Assembly (NCBI GenBank): GCA_000469685.2
Contig: LS997562.1
Span: 14,196,967 to 14,260,966 of the forward strand
Length of the DNA stretch: 64,000 bases
Source: Haemonchus contortus
Lineage: Eukaryota > Nematoda > Chromadorea > Rhabditida > Trichostrongylidae
Direction: 5' to 3'
The notes under the pieces were generated by a model. It was not told where the DNA came from. It saw only the letters and a program-made list of their open reading frames with translations, and made no database searches. This document shows positions 1-11,800 of the stretch, one piece after another; within the stretch, counting starts at the first letter, position 1, and each line of letters starts with the position of its first letter. The translations under genes were made by a program, and so were the position numbers.

Positions 1-3000
1 CGTCAACAGATGGTTCTCAATCAAAAAATGGTGGATCCAGAGGTTTGACTTAGCGGCATAAGGTTTTCTGCCCGAAATTCATCTCTAGCTATGATTCCAG
101 GTGGGTGAGTACTTGTGCCCACTCTGCAAGCGTCTTTCGAATACTGCTATGCCTTTATTGCCAGCGTTACAACTAATGGACATCGACGGGTCAGTAAATT
201 CAATCCCAATTGCGGAGAGGTTCCCTCTACTTCTCCATGGGAAGTCAACTATTTTTTTCAGTTTCTCCACAGCAAGCAGCGATTCGCCAGAGACTTTCGA
301 TAGTTGGGTCAGCCGAGTGAAAAGCCTTTTGGACACTCCACTGGTTCGACAGACTCCTGCACAGAAACCGAAATCACATAGCAGAAAAAGGTAGAGCAAG
401 TCGATTTCTGTTAATTTGTGGTTTTCGGCAAGGGAGCAGCTTCGAGCAATTATGATGTTCCTTCTCTGGTTGAGGAAATTCAGAAAATTCAGAAAATGAA
501 ATCGCAAAATGTGTTTGTGAACGATTAAAGCTCTTCATGTTGTACTTTTAGATCTCATTCTGAGCGCTCTCTGCTGGAGCTTGCCAAGCAAGGAGATGAG
601 CTTTCCACTATGCCACTGGATAATTCTTTGTCGACATCAGTACCGTCTGCATCGACTATGTCTCTTTTATTGGGCCAGAAAGCTCCTGCTCAAGAGGTGT
701 CGCAAGCTGCTTCGAGTACTTCCTGCAATGCAATGGGTAACTCCAATCCATCTGATTTTTAAGACTCTACTTTGTTTTGCTATCGTTTCGTTATGTTTAT
801 TATTACAACTATTTTTCGACTGCTCTGCATGTTCGAGTGACTATTTTTCACCATTTACTGTTCTCTAGTAGGATGAATTCTTGTTAAGACGTCGACGTCG
901 AGGAAGATTCTCAGAGAGCTGTGGATTTATTCCGTGAAATGACGGAGATAATGCGCGTCCAGAATTCTGAGGATAGAGCGGATGTTGAAGTAATGCTTTG
1001 TTTTCTCTTTATTTTTTTTTAAACTGTTCCTGTTCATATTTCCATTGTGAAAACAATTCAGCCAACTTCGCCGCCGTTCGAGACCGCTTCCTCGTCAGAC
1101 TTCGCGGCATCACGCCGGGAAAGAAGAAGCGATAGCTCTGGTGCACGATTCGGCTTCCTTGGCGGCATAATCAAAGGATTACCGGCCGCTGGAGTAGCTG
1201 TGCTGTTGAAGCTTTTGCGAAAAATGTATCTTTTTTTGAATGGAGCTCTATAAATTGGTAATCAACGTCTATATTAACTCCATTTTAGCGTGGGTCCGTC
1301 GTACGAACGTTATGAAGAAATGGTGAAAGTTTTCAGCAGCATGTTAATTCACAAAGTAAGTCCAATCTGTTTTAAAGTCTATTGATAGACAATTTCCCAG
1401 AGGATTTGTTTGCCATTGAGAGAATTCGCAATATATTCTGATAAGTATTTTCGGTTTCTCTCTTCGCAATTTGAATATGACAGCTACTCATCCTTTTATT
1501 TCGCCAATTTAGCGAATAATGTGCTGTTCATAACTTCTATAATGATTAGTTGAATTAAGGGACGAATGCGAGGCGCAGATGAAATAAAGGCTCGTGATAC
1601 TCACGACGACGTTCACAGCCCACCAGCTGCGTTAGCTGTTTGGAAGAGTGCTGCTCACGTGGCTAGAACAACGGCCGCTGTTTTAGCATATGAACGAAAA
1701 CCTCTTTTTTGTGCAATAAATACACGCCAGGTCAGTATTTTTCACGATAACCGCTTGCTTTCAACTTTTAGATGTCCTTCATCTTTTTCATAATGTTTTC
1801 GTGTTTTCTTTACTGTTTTATGCTACTTTTTAATGTGCTACATCGGAGAGAATTTCTTTTATTTGTTGATGCTTCAAAAAAGCCGGTAAACAACGTCTAC
1901 AGCGCTTTTTCAAAATCTGTGTGGCTAGTCTCTCGTCCTTTTTTCCTAATTGCTCAAAATATTTGAGCATGTCATTTTCTACGAACATCTTATGTTTAGA
2001 TTATAAAACTCACTATAAATTTATTAAATATTCAAATGTTTTTATTGCAACGAAATTTTGTGAACATCATGAAACTGAACCATTCAAAGTTGTTTTATGT
2101 CCACTTTGTTTCCGAATTGGTTATGTTAAGCTTAGCAACTTCGTTTCGCTTCTATATGAACGATTTCTAGCGTGACTGCCTGCTGGCAATGGCACGTCTT
2201 TCGGCGGTGCTTTCCTTTTGCATCCAGCTTCTCCCAGACTTCATCGCTAACATGCTGCGAGTTCTCCTTTCACCACCTCCGCTAGCAACAACTTCTGGTG
2301 CAGCTCCTGTCAGCCCACGATCACCGGAGTATCACACTGCTACGAGCCCTGTCCATAGCTTCACGAATGCCAGGTATTACTTTTTTGTATGTTTTAATAC
2401 TTCGACGACTGCCCATACTGCTCTGAACCTCGAATCATCTGCTTTTGTTTTGTCAACAGCGACTGATCCTGCTTCGTGAGCATCGAAACTTCCTAAAATC
2501 TCAAAACGAATCATATTTCTTGTAAAGTACCGTTCTCATTCGAACGTGTGAATGATTTTACAATAAGTCATGATCCTGAGTTTTTGCATCTGTAATAGGT
2601 GTAGCCAGCGTGTTCACTAGAAAAAAAAAACAGATTTCTGGCCATACTCCTGTGAGGGTGTGGACATGAGCTTATCCGTGATTGGTTACCAAAACTAAAA
2701 TCGTTACGGCTTTGTGTGAAGACATAGCGAATATTTTAATGCTTCTAGCCCATTGTCGTCGTCGGCTGATTCTCCGGCGAAGCTGCTGTCCTCCACGTTT
2801 GCTCAGCTATTCTCGAGCAAGAAGGATGTCAATGTCAACCTCCTTCATGTAGACATGTTGAGTCTCGCTGTGGGTTTCTAATTCCATTTATTCAATGGCT
2901 TTATATAAGAATGAGATTGGCATGTAGCTTACGAACAAAAAAAACTATATTCCAGATATCACTGATGATGTCCATTGGATGGACGTGGCATGATGGAGTT

Positions 3001-5036
3001 CAGTCATTGAAAACAACTCGACAACTCCGTGAGATGTTGCCAGATGGCTCCCAAGATGAGCTGCATGTTCTGCGCCTCTGTCTCAGCGGGCTTTTCTTCC
3101 AGGTGAATTAAGGATAACAACTAAGATCGCATTGTACTTGAAACATTAGCGTTATGAGTTACAAGTTCTATAGAACTTGCTGTGTGCCTATTTGCTTTCT
3201 TATTTCTTCATTGTTAAAAAAAATTGTGTAAAAAAAAGTGTAAAAGTTTACCCTGGCCCTGGAAATTGACTGACGTCAAGTGACTTATGCTCAACGACTT
3301 GCAATTATTCCCAAATATCCCACCATTCCCAGAAGTGCAATCCTTGTTTCACTGCTCCGAGCTTTCAAAGCTGTCTGTTGAAGAAATCAAAGCCAGGTAT
3401 GACGCTGGGTCATCGTACGTAGATGAACTGTGTTCAGATCCTTTGCTCGACCTTGACGGTCCATTGGTCACCAAACGACCGAACTTGATTTCGAGTGAAT
3501 CCATAATCTCGCGGTCCCAATTTCTTCTTCCTTGCTGCAACCTTGATCTCTTCTATAAAATCTTCCACAGGAACCTAATGTTTGTCTACATTGAAATTAT
3601 ATGACCTCTTTGCCGTTTTTAGCTTGGTATTTTTGTGTATTACTTTGGGTATTCACTTACGCTTCCATGTTCGACTCGTTCGTGATCAGTTTATCATTTG
3701 CAGGTTTTCGCAACATTCGAAGACAGTGAGATGTCGGAGGCGGATGACAATGAAAAGGTCGATGAAATATTGACTACGCGTCTTCAACTACTGTGGTCAA
3801 TCGTTAGACCTTCGGACACTCCTCTCAGTGATGTCGCACGTCTTCGATCGGTAATGATTTTGTTTTCCGATTATATTCCTGAGAATTTTGATGATTGCAA
3901 TACATTGTTCCATTATAGACTCTCGTTGAAGCGACACTGTCGTTTTTACGTCCTCTGGCTCTTTTCTATCACGCTCTCACATTGGTCAATCCTCCGGAAG
4001 CTTTGAAAGGTGCAGTTATTGTGCTCACGTGGAAATTCTTAGAACTTGTGAGTGTTCCATAAAGAAAATAGTTTAGATCCATCAGTTGATGAATTCGAAC
4101 CGCTATGTCGATATATGGGTCTTCCTTCTCATCTTGTGGAACTCCTCGATGGGTTGGCAATAGAACAACTGTTCGACATGTGAGTAAGAGACCAAGGCCT
4201 AATCTACGTTGCATGCATTCAAACCTTTCAGGTGGTCGGCGGCTATGCCTGCCTTCCCACAATCAATTGTTCGTCAGCCCATTAAGGCAACTCAACTCGT
4301 GGACCTTCCTTATGACTTCAGTGAAGTCATCCACCTTGCGTCAGCTTTCAAGTAATGTTATAGCAGCTTTTGCTAAAGTGCTCCACTATCTTGGCTGTTA
4401 AACTCAGGTGTCCATCAATTCCATTGGATGAAAATGCAGCTAACGTTCCAACCATGTGTCTCGTTTGTGGTCAGATTCTCTGCTCTCAAAGCTACTGCTG
4501 TCAGAAACAGGTTTGGCAGCTTTGTACAAGTAGTCCTCATTCCTTTCTATCATAGGACAAGCCCACTGTTTCGATGACTGATTTGTTCTTCAGGTTGGTA
4601 AGGAAAGTACTGGGGCGTGTAGATACCACATGTTGCACTGTTCTGGACCTATGGGTGTTTTTCTGAGGTAAGTTGTATGCTGCTATAGCTCTGTTCGAAA
4701 TTTCTTGTGTACAATGCGGGAAATCTTTTTGCATTCAGGATTCGAGACTGTGCAATAGTACTGATGACAACACGAAATCGTGGCTGTTTCCGTCCAGCAC
4801 CTTATGTCGATGAATTTGGAGAAGCTGATCAAGGATTCAGGTGAATAATAGCTCCTGTTCTGATTCTGCACAGACGACCTATTTCTTTTTATAGACGAGG
4901 TAATCCGTTGCACCTTAATGAAGAACTCTACCACAAACTGCGGCAACTTTGGCTTCAACAGGGTATTGCTGAAGAAGTTGTGAATCAGTATGAAATTGAT
5001 CATCGCAACATGCAGTACGATTGGGGTCATTTCTGA
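1..5036 (+). CDS. ubr-1: UBR1/UBR2-type N-recognin E3 ubiquitin ligase, 3' part of gene
   Basis: The gene is cut by the left edge. Exons I can place: 1-42, 101-390, 552-736, 889-989, 1062-1225, 1289-1355, 1560-1730, 2171-2373, 2749-2869, 2956-3102, an uncertain one in 3103-3703, 3704-3850, 3919-4009, 4077-4179, 4232-4351, 4408-4510, 4594-4667, 4739-4840 and 4895-5036 (stop TGA). Splice phases agree at all junctions except around the uncertain exon. Family hallmarks: the CPLC pair ending the RING-H2 finger (GEYLCPLCKRLSN) in the second exon, the segment ending ERKPLFCAINTRQ, the C-terminal zinc-type cluster (MCLVCGQILCSQSYCC), then GACRYHMLHC and the diagnostic DEFGEADQGFRRGNPLHL near the C-terminus. 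Family members recognise N-degron substrates and ubiquitinate them with an E2 partner in the cytosol; the N-degron UBR box lies outside the window. Identity to the UBR1/UBR2 branch is strong; the symbol follows the C. elegans orthologue. Confidence 0.92.
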
Positions 5037-5857
5037 ACCTTTCTTAGAACCTCTTAACGAAACCAGCTTGTATTATCGACCATCAATACTTGTACTCTTT
5101 TTATATGTAAATACCAGTTTTCTTTCTAAACCTTAGCAGTTTCTTGAATGGAACTGCGGTGATTAGGGTACTGCAGGCGTTTCCCAATTTGTTAGTTCTT
5201 TTCCGAGTTGCTATCCAATTTGTTCGTTTGATTTCGGTGCACTAATTTTAGTCTAGCAGCGCGTTATCTTCATGATTTTTTTTTCTGAGGTCACGTATAG
5301 ATTATGGGTAACAATATTATATAGTGTGGAAGTATAAAACTCGTGCTCTCGAAGTTCCTTTAGTGTTTCGCGGTGGCGCTTTCTTTGAAGACGCTCTCAC
5401 AAAGAGCACATAGTGCAGCTTGTGATTCGACTATTAAGTGCAGTTTCCCGTTTGCTAACATAGTTCCTAATCAGTTCGATCCACCTTAATTACTTATATT
5501 GTCTGAGATATAGGCCCTTTGGACATGTGTAAATAAAAATTATCAGTCAAAGCATTTCTCAGCCTATGAAAAAACCCTTATATTTGATATCTTCGTCCTA
5601 ATTCGAAATGCAGTAACTTTCAATTATATGTGATCTACCGTGACCTACGTCTATTTTTCTTGCTTTCAAGTAATGGAGAATAAGTTACCTCTAAAAGAGT
5701 ATGTGGGAGGGGATTTTAAAGTTTTGTAGCAAGACGAAGCGTAGATACAAGAGTACGGCGGACGAGTTTAGCCTACTAGAACCATTTGTTCGAGTTACAG
5801 TCAGTGAGTATGATCCTCAATGGGTATTCATATAAGACGGCGTGGCTTTCCCAAATA
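5037..5857. other. ubr-1 downstream region, no gene seen
   Basis: AT-rich sequence after the ubr-1 stop codon. An AATAAA-like motif near 5531 could serve polyadenylation, but it is far from the stop. I see no coding exon or recognisable repeat before the mariner element begins at 5858. Confidence 0.4.
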
Positions 5858-7439
5858 TTAGGTTGGCAAAAGCCGCATCTGTTGATGATCTGGGGGGGCG
5901 CGCGATTCACGCGCCAATATAATGAGGTCATCGCGCACGCAGCACCGTTTCAGTACCTTCCTGTTGAGATGGACCAAATAAATTTGCAGTAGCTCACGGC
6001 TTCACCATGAATAGAGCAAATCTCTTCACTATGGCAAAAAAGCCCCTTCGAGACTGAGAATTCACCTCATAGGTCAACAATTTACTAGTCAAACGTTCAA
6101 AATAAGAATAACTTTAATTTTTTCGATCCTAGTAAACGCAATCCACCTGTAAACGTGCATAGTTGGTCATTTCTTTACTTATTCTACTTATAAGTTCTTA
6201 TAACTTCCGTTATGATGGTAAGAATGATGTTTTAGCGTGTTTTGTCCGATGACCTCATTATATCGGCGCGTGAATCGCACCACACCCGATGATCTGATCT
6301 TTTAGAATGCACTACAAACAGTCAGTATATGAGTACACAGAAAAACGCGTGACGGCTTTCGGTACTTTATCGAAAATGATTTCACAGCACTAATCCCCGC
6401 ATCGTTATCTTCTACAAATAGCGTCAAAGGAAAGGTGCACGTGAAGCGGCTGATGCCATCAACAACACGTTGAGTGAAGGCACTGTTCATCGTTCAACGG
6501 TTGCTTCGCTGTAGGAGATACCAGTTTTGCAGATAACGTTTGCAGTACACGAGCATGTACCATTGATGACGACGAATAACTACGCGCTGTCACATCAAAC
6601 CTGGAAGCCACTACGCGTGAGTAGGCGGTGACACTAAGACGCTGCCACTCCACTATCGAAATCCTTCTGAAAGTCTACGGTTATCGAAAAGTACAGTCGA
6701 TGCATCCCTCAGCGAAGGACGGACACTCAGAAGCAGGCATCTGCGAATCTTTGCTTTTTCAGCCGAATCGTAAGGACTTTCTTGCTTATCTCGTAACCGA
6801 TGAGAGCTGGATATGGATGGTAACAGTGAACGCGCTGCCGTTAGGCTCCCTCGCAGCATTGAGCTATAATACCAACTCAGCCAAACTGAACCCTCACCAG
6901 CACCAACATCTCCTTTTATAATAGCTTGGTGGGTTATGAAGGGACTCGTCCACTACGAGTTAGTGAATACTGTCAAGACTGTCACAGCTGCCGATTACAT
7001 CCATCAGCTCGAGCACTTGGCCGATGCCATTCGAGAAAAATGTCTAAGGCGATCGAAAGTGTACCCGCAGAATGACAACGTGCGTTGACATGCCGCATCT
7101 GAGACTCGCCGAAAACTCGCTGAGCTTGGCTGGCATCCAGTTCTTCACTCACCGTATTCCACCTTGCGTTTTCCGATTCCCTCTTGTTCCAGCCGCTACA
7201 GCACCACTTGCAAAGGAGAGAGTCTAGAACTTACAATGATCTAAAGTTAGCAGTCAATGACTTATTTGAATCACAGTCTCCTATTTCTGTGCAAAGGACA
7301 TCAGTGTTTCTCCGAAAGATGGCGAAGATTATTGATATGAGTGGTGAGCATATTGTTGATATTCAGTATATTTTAAAGATTTTATAGTTCAATGAATAAA
7401 ATAACTTCTGGCCCAGGACTTTCTTCCCAGCCAATCTAA
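5858..7439 (+). mobile_element. degenerate mariner transposon relic
   Basis: The element starts with TTAGGTTGGC at 5858 and ends with its inverse (GCCAATCTAA) at 7439, each flanked by TA. Between them lie out-of-frame pieces of a mariner transposase: a helix-turn-helix region ending in STIEILLKVYGYRKV near 6650, LVTDESWIW near 6790 (the first catalytic Asp region, normally TGDE), EHLADAIREK near 7010, KLAELGWHPVLHSPYS near 7110, and a C-terminus FLRKMAKIIDMSGEHIVD near 7300. Frameshifts and stops break the frame repeatedly, so it is dead. Its 5' part is interrupted by a separate foldback MITE at 5893-6287. Confidence 0.8.
5893..6287. mobile_element. foldback MITE with 9-bp target duplication, inserted in mariner
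   Basis: Inverted ends: the sequence from 5893 (GCGATTCACGCGCCAATATA) recurs in reverse complement up to 6287. The element is flanked by the direct repeat GATGATCTG at 5884-5892 and 6288-6296. A 9-bp duplication and GGGTGTGGTGCG-like ends point to a Mutator-like (MULE) non-autonomous element, about 395 bp. No coding capacity is visible. Confidence 0.7.
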
Positions 7440-7811
7440 TAATACTCTCACCGAAGTAGTGTCCTAGTGCGACTCTCTATGAGTCTCGCATGATTCTACT
7501 ACTCTCTGATCTAATACTCTCACCAATGGTCATTATGCCTTCTGTAAGAGCGGTAGAGCAGTGGATAATATCTCATCAACGTTAGAGTACACCTACCAAA
7601 AGGTTCTAGAACACGGATGTTGAGAACCAGAAACATTAATCGACATCTCAAGGTGCTTCTTTCTCGGAGGTACCTACGCCCTAAAACGAGTGCATCGTCG
7701 ATTGACTAGCACTCGTTCGTGACATGATGCTTATCATCGGGATCTGCCTCACGGTGTTGCTCACGAGCCAGCTCAAACCTCTTCGGGGAAACTAAGCATA
7801 CGCTTTGTTTT
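7440..7811. other. intergenic, nothing recognised
   Basis: No coding exon, RNA gene or repeat recognised, apart from short near-repeats of AATACTCTCACC at 7440 and 7503 flanking the mariner 3' end. Confidence 0.3.
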
Positions 7812-8325
7812 TAAAGGCACAGTTCACGATAAAAATGGCTTCTGAGATCTCCCCATAGGATGAATTTGAGGCCCCCGAGAATACCTTATATGGCGCTATT
7901 GGGTCGAAAAACGGCCTAGTTAGGGAGTTATAAGGCTCAAAGATTGGCCCGTGTGTATCCTCGGACGGGTTTCATCGGTATTTTAGAGGCTGCACCGATC
8001 ACAAGGCAACCCATGTAGGAAGTTCAAACAACTTGTCATGACCCATAGCGACAGTGAAAGACAGTTCTCGACAGTTCTGGCTTGAAGTAGTCAGCTCTTT
8101 GGGCAATTGCATTAACTGAAATCTCGTCCGAAAACCCCTTCCATGTTATTTCTGTCATGTCAATCTCGTCCAACCTCTACTTCCCCTTCTTTTGAGGAGC
8201 CATATTTCCCTCGAAATCGGCGAATTCTCTCCCTTTCTGCACTGCCGACGAACTATTCCTAATCTGTACTTCCGCTTTTCGAATAAAATCGGGTACCTTA
8301 AAATTATAGTGAACTGTGCCTTTGA
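7812..8325. mobile_element. MITE with GGCACAGTTCAC terminal inverted repeats, copy 1
   Basis: Left end AAAGGCACAGTTCACGATAA near 7813 and right end AGTGAACTGTGCCTTTGA near 8309 are reverse complements. The left interior (TCTGAGATCTCCCCATAGGA, then a GGGTCGAAAAACGGCCTA motif near 7900) recurs at 21283, 50109 and 57347, so this is a dispersed family. No transposase coding is visible. The superfamily is unknown to me. Confidence 0.65.
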
Positions 8326-8745
8326 GTTGTTTATGTGTTATACATATGTTTTTCTTGCTTGGTACAGTTTTGCGAGTTTTCCCACGGATTCTTGATAGCA
8401 GATAGAAAGCCATTTTTAGTTGCTTCCAGACTAGCGAAAGTACCCATTACTATTGAATGAGGACGTCAACACATCATCCATCCGCTACAGATCCATCAGC
8501 GCTTTTCTACATGGTGGTAGCGCGACCTGAGAAAGGATAATACTCAAATGTTCAATGGATTTCTGTGCTCTTCTGTAGCGGGAGCAAGAGGGCATCTGGA
8601 GTACCATGCATCCTCGAGCCCTCAAGCTGATTGTTGCCATTAGACACCGAAATGCCGAATTTCTAAGCAAAATAAATTTTCTGCCCAGTTTATTTTGAAG
8701 AAAATCATAAAAATACAACAGCTACAACAGCATAGCACAAAACAA
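8326..8745. other. intergenic, nothing recognised
   Basis: Short open frames only, with no motif, splice pattern or repeat recognised. Confidence 0.3.
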
Positions 8746-8751
8746 TTTATT
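8746..8751 (-). promoter_or_regulatory. polyadenylation signal AATAAA for the cysteine-rich gene
   Basis: TTTATT on the plus strand is AATAAA on the minus strand, about 76 nt after the stop codon at 8827. This is a normal nematode 3' UTR length. Confidence 0.55.
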
Positions 8752-8826
8752 CATTATTATTTGTAAATATTATAATTTTCGGGTGATTAGGGCGAAAGCA
8801 CAAGAATGGCTCAGTGGTGGAGCTTC

Positions 8827-11800
8827 CTAGTTCGGAAGTCTATTATCTTGTTGTGGCAGCGCTGAGGTGACAGGAGTGAGCAGATCAACGCACTGGTTCT
8901 CCTTGCAGTCGAAAGCCTCACCGCAGTCACGCGGTGCCCATGTGCAGAAACGGCCAGCCACTCGGTTGCACTGTCCTCCCTCGCAAGCCTCTCCAAGCTG
9001 ACAGACACGTTTCGCACAGTCTGAAAGCACAATGCTCTACCTGCTCTACTACCTGACGTGTTGCCCAAGAACCGAAACATTCCAGAATCAATTCCAAAAC
9101 TTGAAGGCGTCAACAAAGTCGTTACGTGGGACTGTTAATGACTTGCGATAACTCACCGTTTCTTCTGCATCGCCCATCGACACATGTGAATGGACCGGCA
9201 CATTCTGTCACGCAAGGTGTTCCCTCCATGATACGGCACTCACCAAGGCGACACGATTGATCCGGTGGACATCTGAAATGAATAGTTTTTCAGCGGTACT
9301 GAAAAGGGCCTTGGGACCCGACGTCATAACTGTTGTATACAACAATTACGTTCTTGTGCCGCAATAGGTTTTAAGGCGGAACAGTTTATCGAGTTTATCA
9401 AGTCGAACCCCCTCACGTTTCGACAGGGTCGTCGTCTTTAGAGGCCTACACGCATTACGAGGTGATTTACACGCCATCCAGGAAGTGTCTTAACCTCTAC
9501 CGCAAACGTAACGATTTTTTTTTGAAAACCCGTATTTTGCAAGCGACTCACCAAGGTTCCACCGCCCAAGCGGAGAAAATGCGCTGTCGCCACAGGCGAC
9601 TGTCAGTAGTGAATGAGACTCATTGCTGTCTCCCTTATACTTGTGATAAGGAAGATCTCATTAGAGTGCTAATGAGCCACAGCTCGTAGTGCGGCACATA
9701 TGGCAACGAAGTAGACGACGATTGCGTCGAAACGTTAAGTTATTGATTGTTGTTGATTGTTTACCTCAATAAACTGCTCCACCTAAAAACTTTGTGTGGT
9801 GCAAGAGCTAATTGAGATGATTCTTCAGGTAGGGACATTTTTGGTATAAGATGTCATGACTTCCTGAAATAATAAAGTCTGCGAGCCGTCATAAGGCCTA
9901 CTGTTGAAAATGGGTTCGTCAATAATGTTGCTCGAAAAGTGCATAGGCGCAAAAAATTCCGCATCAGATTCAGATTTTTCCAGGGATGGTTCGCTACATC
10001 GGACTGCTCTATGTTGATCGTAGTTAAATTAAAAGGATAGAAGGTTAAAGTTTCAGGTCGTTAATCAATCCCATCCGAGAAATGCGCCCATGCATTCGAC
10101 TTCCATACACAATTGTAGTGGCGTATTGAATGCGTATGTGGCCTATACAATGAATTGCAATGGCCAGCCGATGTTCGAATCAGTGCTTTTAGCCTCCCAG
10201 ACGAGTATGGTACCAATGCGGCCAGTTCGTATGCGAGCTGCTAGTAGTGGCAAGCGGCCCACTTCACACACGCATGGTCATGAGTTCGATTCCCGGATCT
10301 GTTCTGCCTAGGCCAAACAAGCCTTCCGACCCCGGAGGGGCCTAGGCAGAACAGATCCGGGAATCGAACTCATGACCATGCGTGTGTGAAGTGGGCCGCT
10401 TGCCACTACAGCTAGCAGCTCGCATACGAACTGAAGAATCCGAAGAAATAAAAGAGAAATGTGAACTAAAATCCTAGAAAAAAACCGAGATCAAAAGATT
10501 TGTTCCACCTCTATCACTCAATCGAACCTCATCGTTTTTGCCAACCCCGAGGCTCAACAATGAATGAGGGTTGGCAAAAAACAATGTATATAAGCGTCAA
10601 AAGATTTCAATCGCAATGAGTGACCCCATTGTCTTGGCGGAAGCGCAACACATCTCTTATCTTCAACTGGACAGAGGATATGTGCATGACCGCCCAAGTA
10701 TCTTCGTTATCAAACCGGTCCAGTCGAGATTCATCGCAGGCCCATCTGAGCATCCTCATCTCAATGTAGCGAAGTTACCTTTCGGGATTGTTACCAACCC
10801 TCGGTTCGTAGAGTACCCTTCGCCTCATCTCTGTTAGGTACCTTTGCTTTGAGCGTCTTGGAGCATCCTAGGTTGCAGAGAATGCCACTGAATTTCCTCC
10901 ACTTCATACATGCCGTGTTTATTTAGGCCTTTACAACTGGACCCACGCTTGAGGTAGTTACTCTTGAGGTTATTCCATCTCTGCTGATAGGTTTGGAGGA
11001 CTTCTTGAAATGGAAAGGTAACCTATGGATGCAGAGGAAAAGGGAATGAAACATCGAGTTTGAACGCAAAGTTTATAGGCAAAGTTGCCAACCTGCCAGG
11101 GCAAGGATCCATCACGCAGACCGAATTTATACAAACGGTACCACCACGGCAAATGTCGTTGGTGCAGTCCACACCGATTGCTGGAATACCATCAATACTT
11201 AGGTATCCGTTTGATCGTATGATTGGTGCAGAGCTTAAAACGAACCGTTAACACATTTCCCGTTCACGCAATACGAGCCTTTGCCGCAGTACATCGAAGT
11301 GCATTCTGCAAAAAGATTATTATTGCAACATTTATGTGAGTACAGTAGAAATGTTAAACTGTTGATGTAAAACTAACCGGCATTCGGATAGCACTGTCCA
11401 TGATGGCAGATTTCGTGAGGCTGGCAACTGCAAATTGGTGGCGATGGCCTGAAATTGAATATTTGGCAAGAATTCTTGACGTTGTTCGATTTTTTCGCAG
11501 TGTCCGTGTCTTTAACTGGGAATTCATAACTCTACCCTTGGATATACAGCGTTCAAATTCATGAGTAGGGTAGTAGGATGGGAATTCTGATGGTAGGTGA
11601 TAGGAAGTGATAAGAACTGATAGGAGCTGACTACTCATATTGAGTGCTAAGGGCTGACAAAGAGCCAAAGAAGGCTAGAGCTATTAGGCTTGTAGCGCCC
11701 TTCGAGTCGACAATAAAACCTTGACACTTTATTAGGTGGTGTGATATGTGAAGGGACCGTAGGTGATTGTTGACAAGGATTGGTAACAATTGATAGAGAC

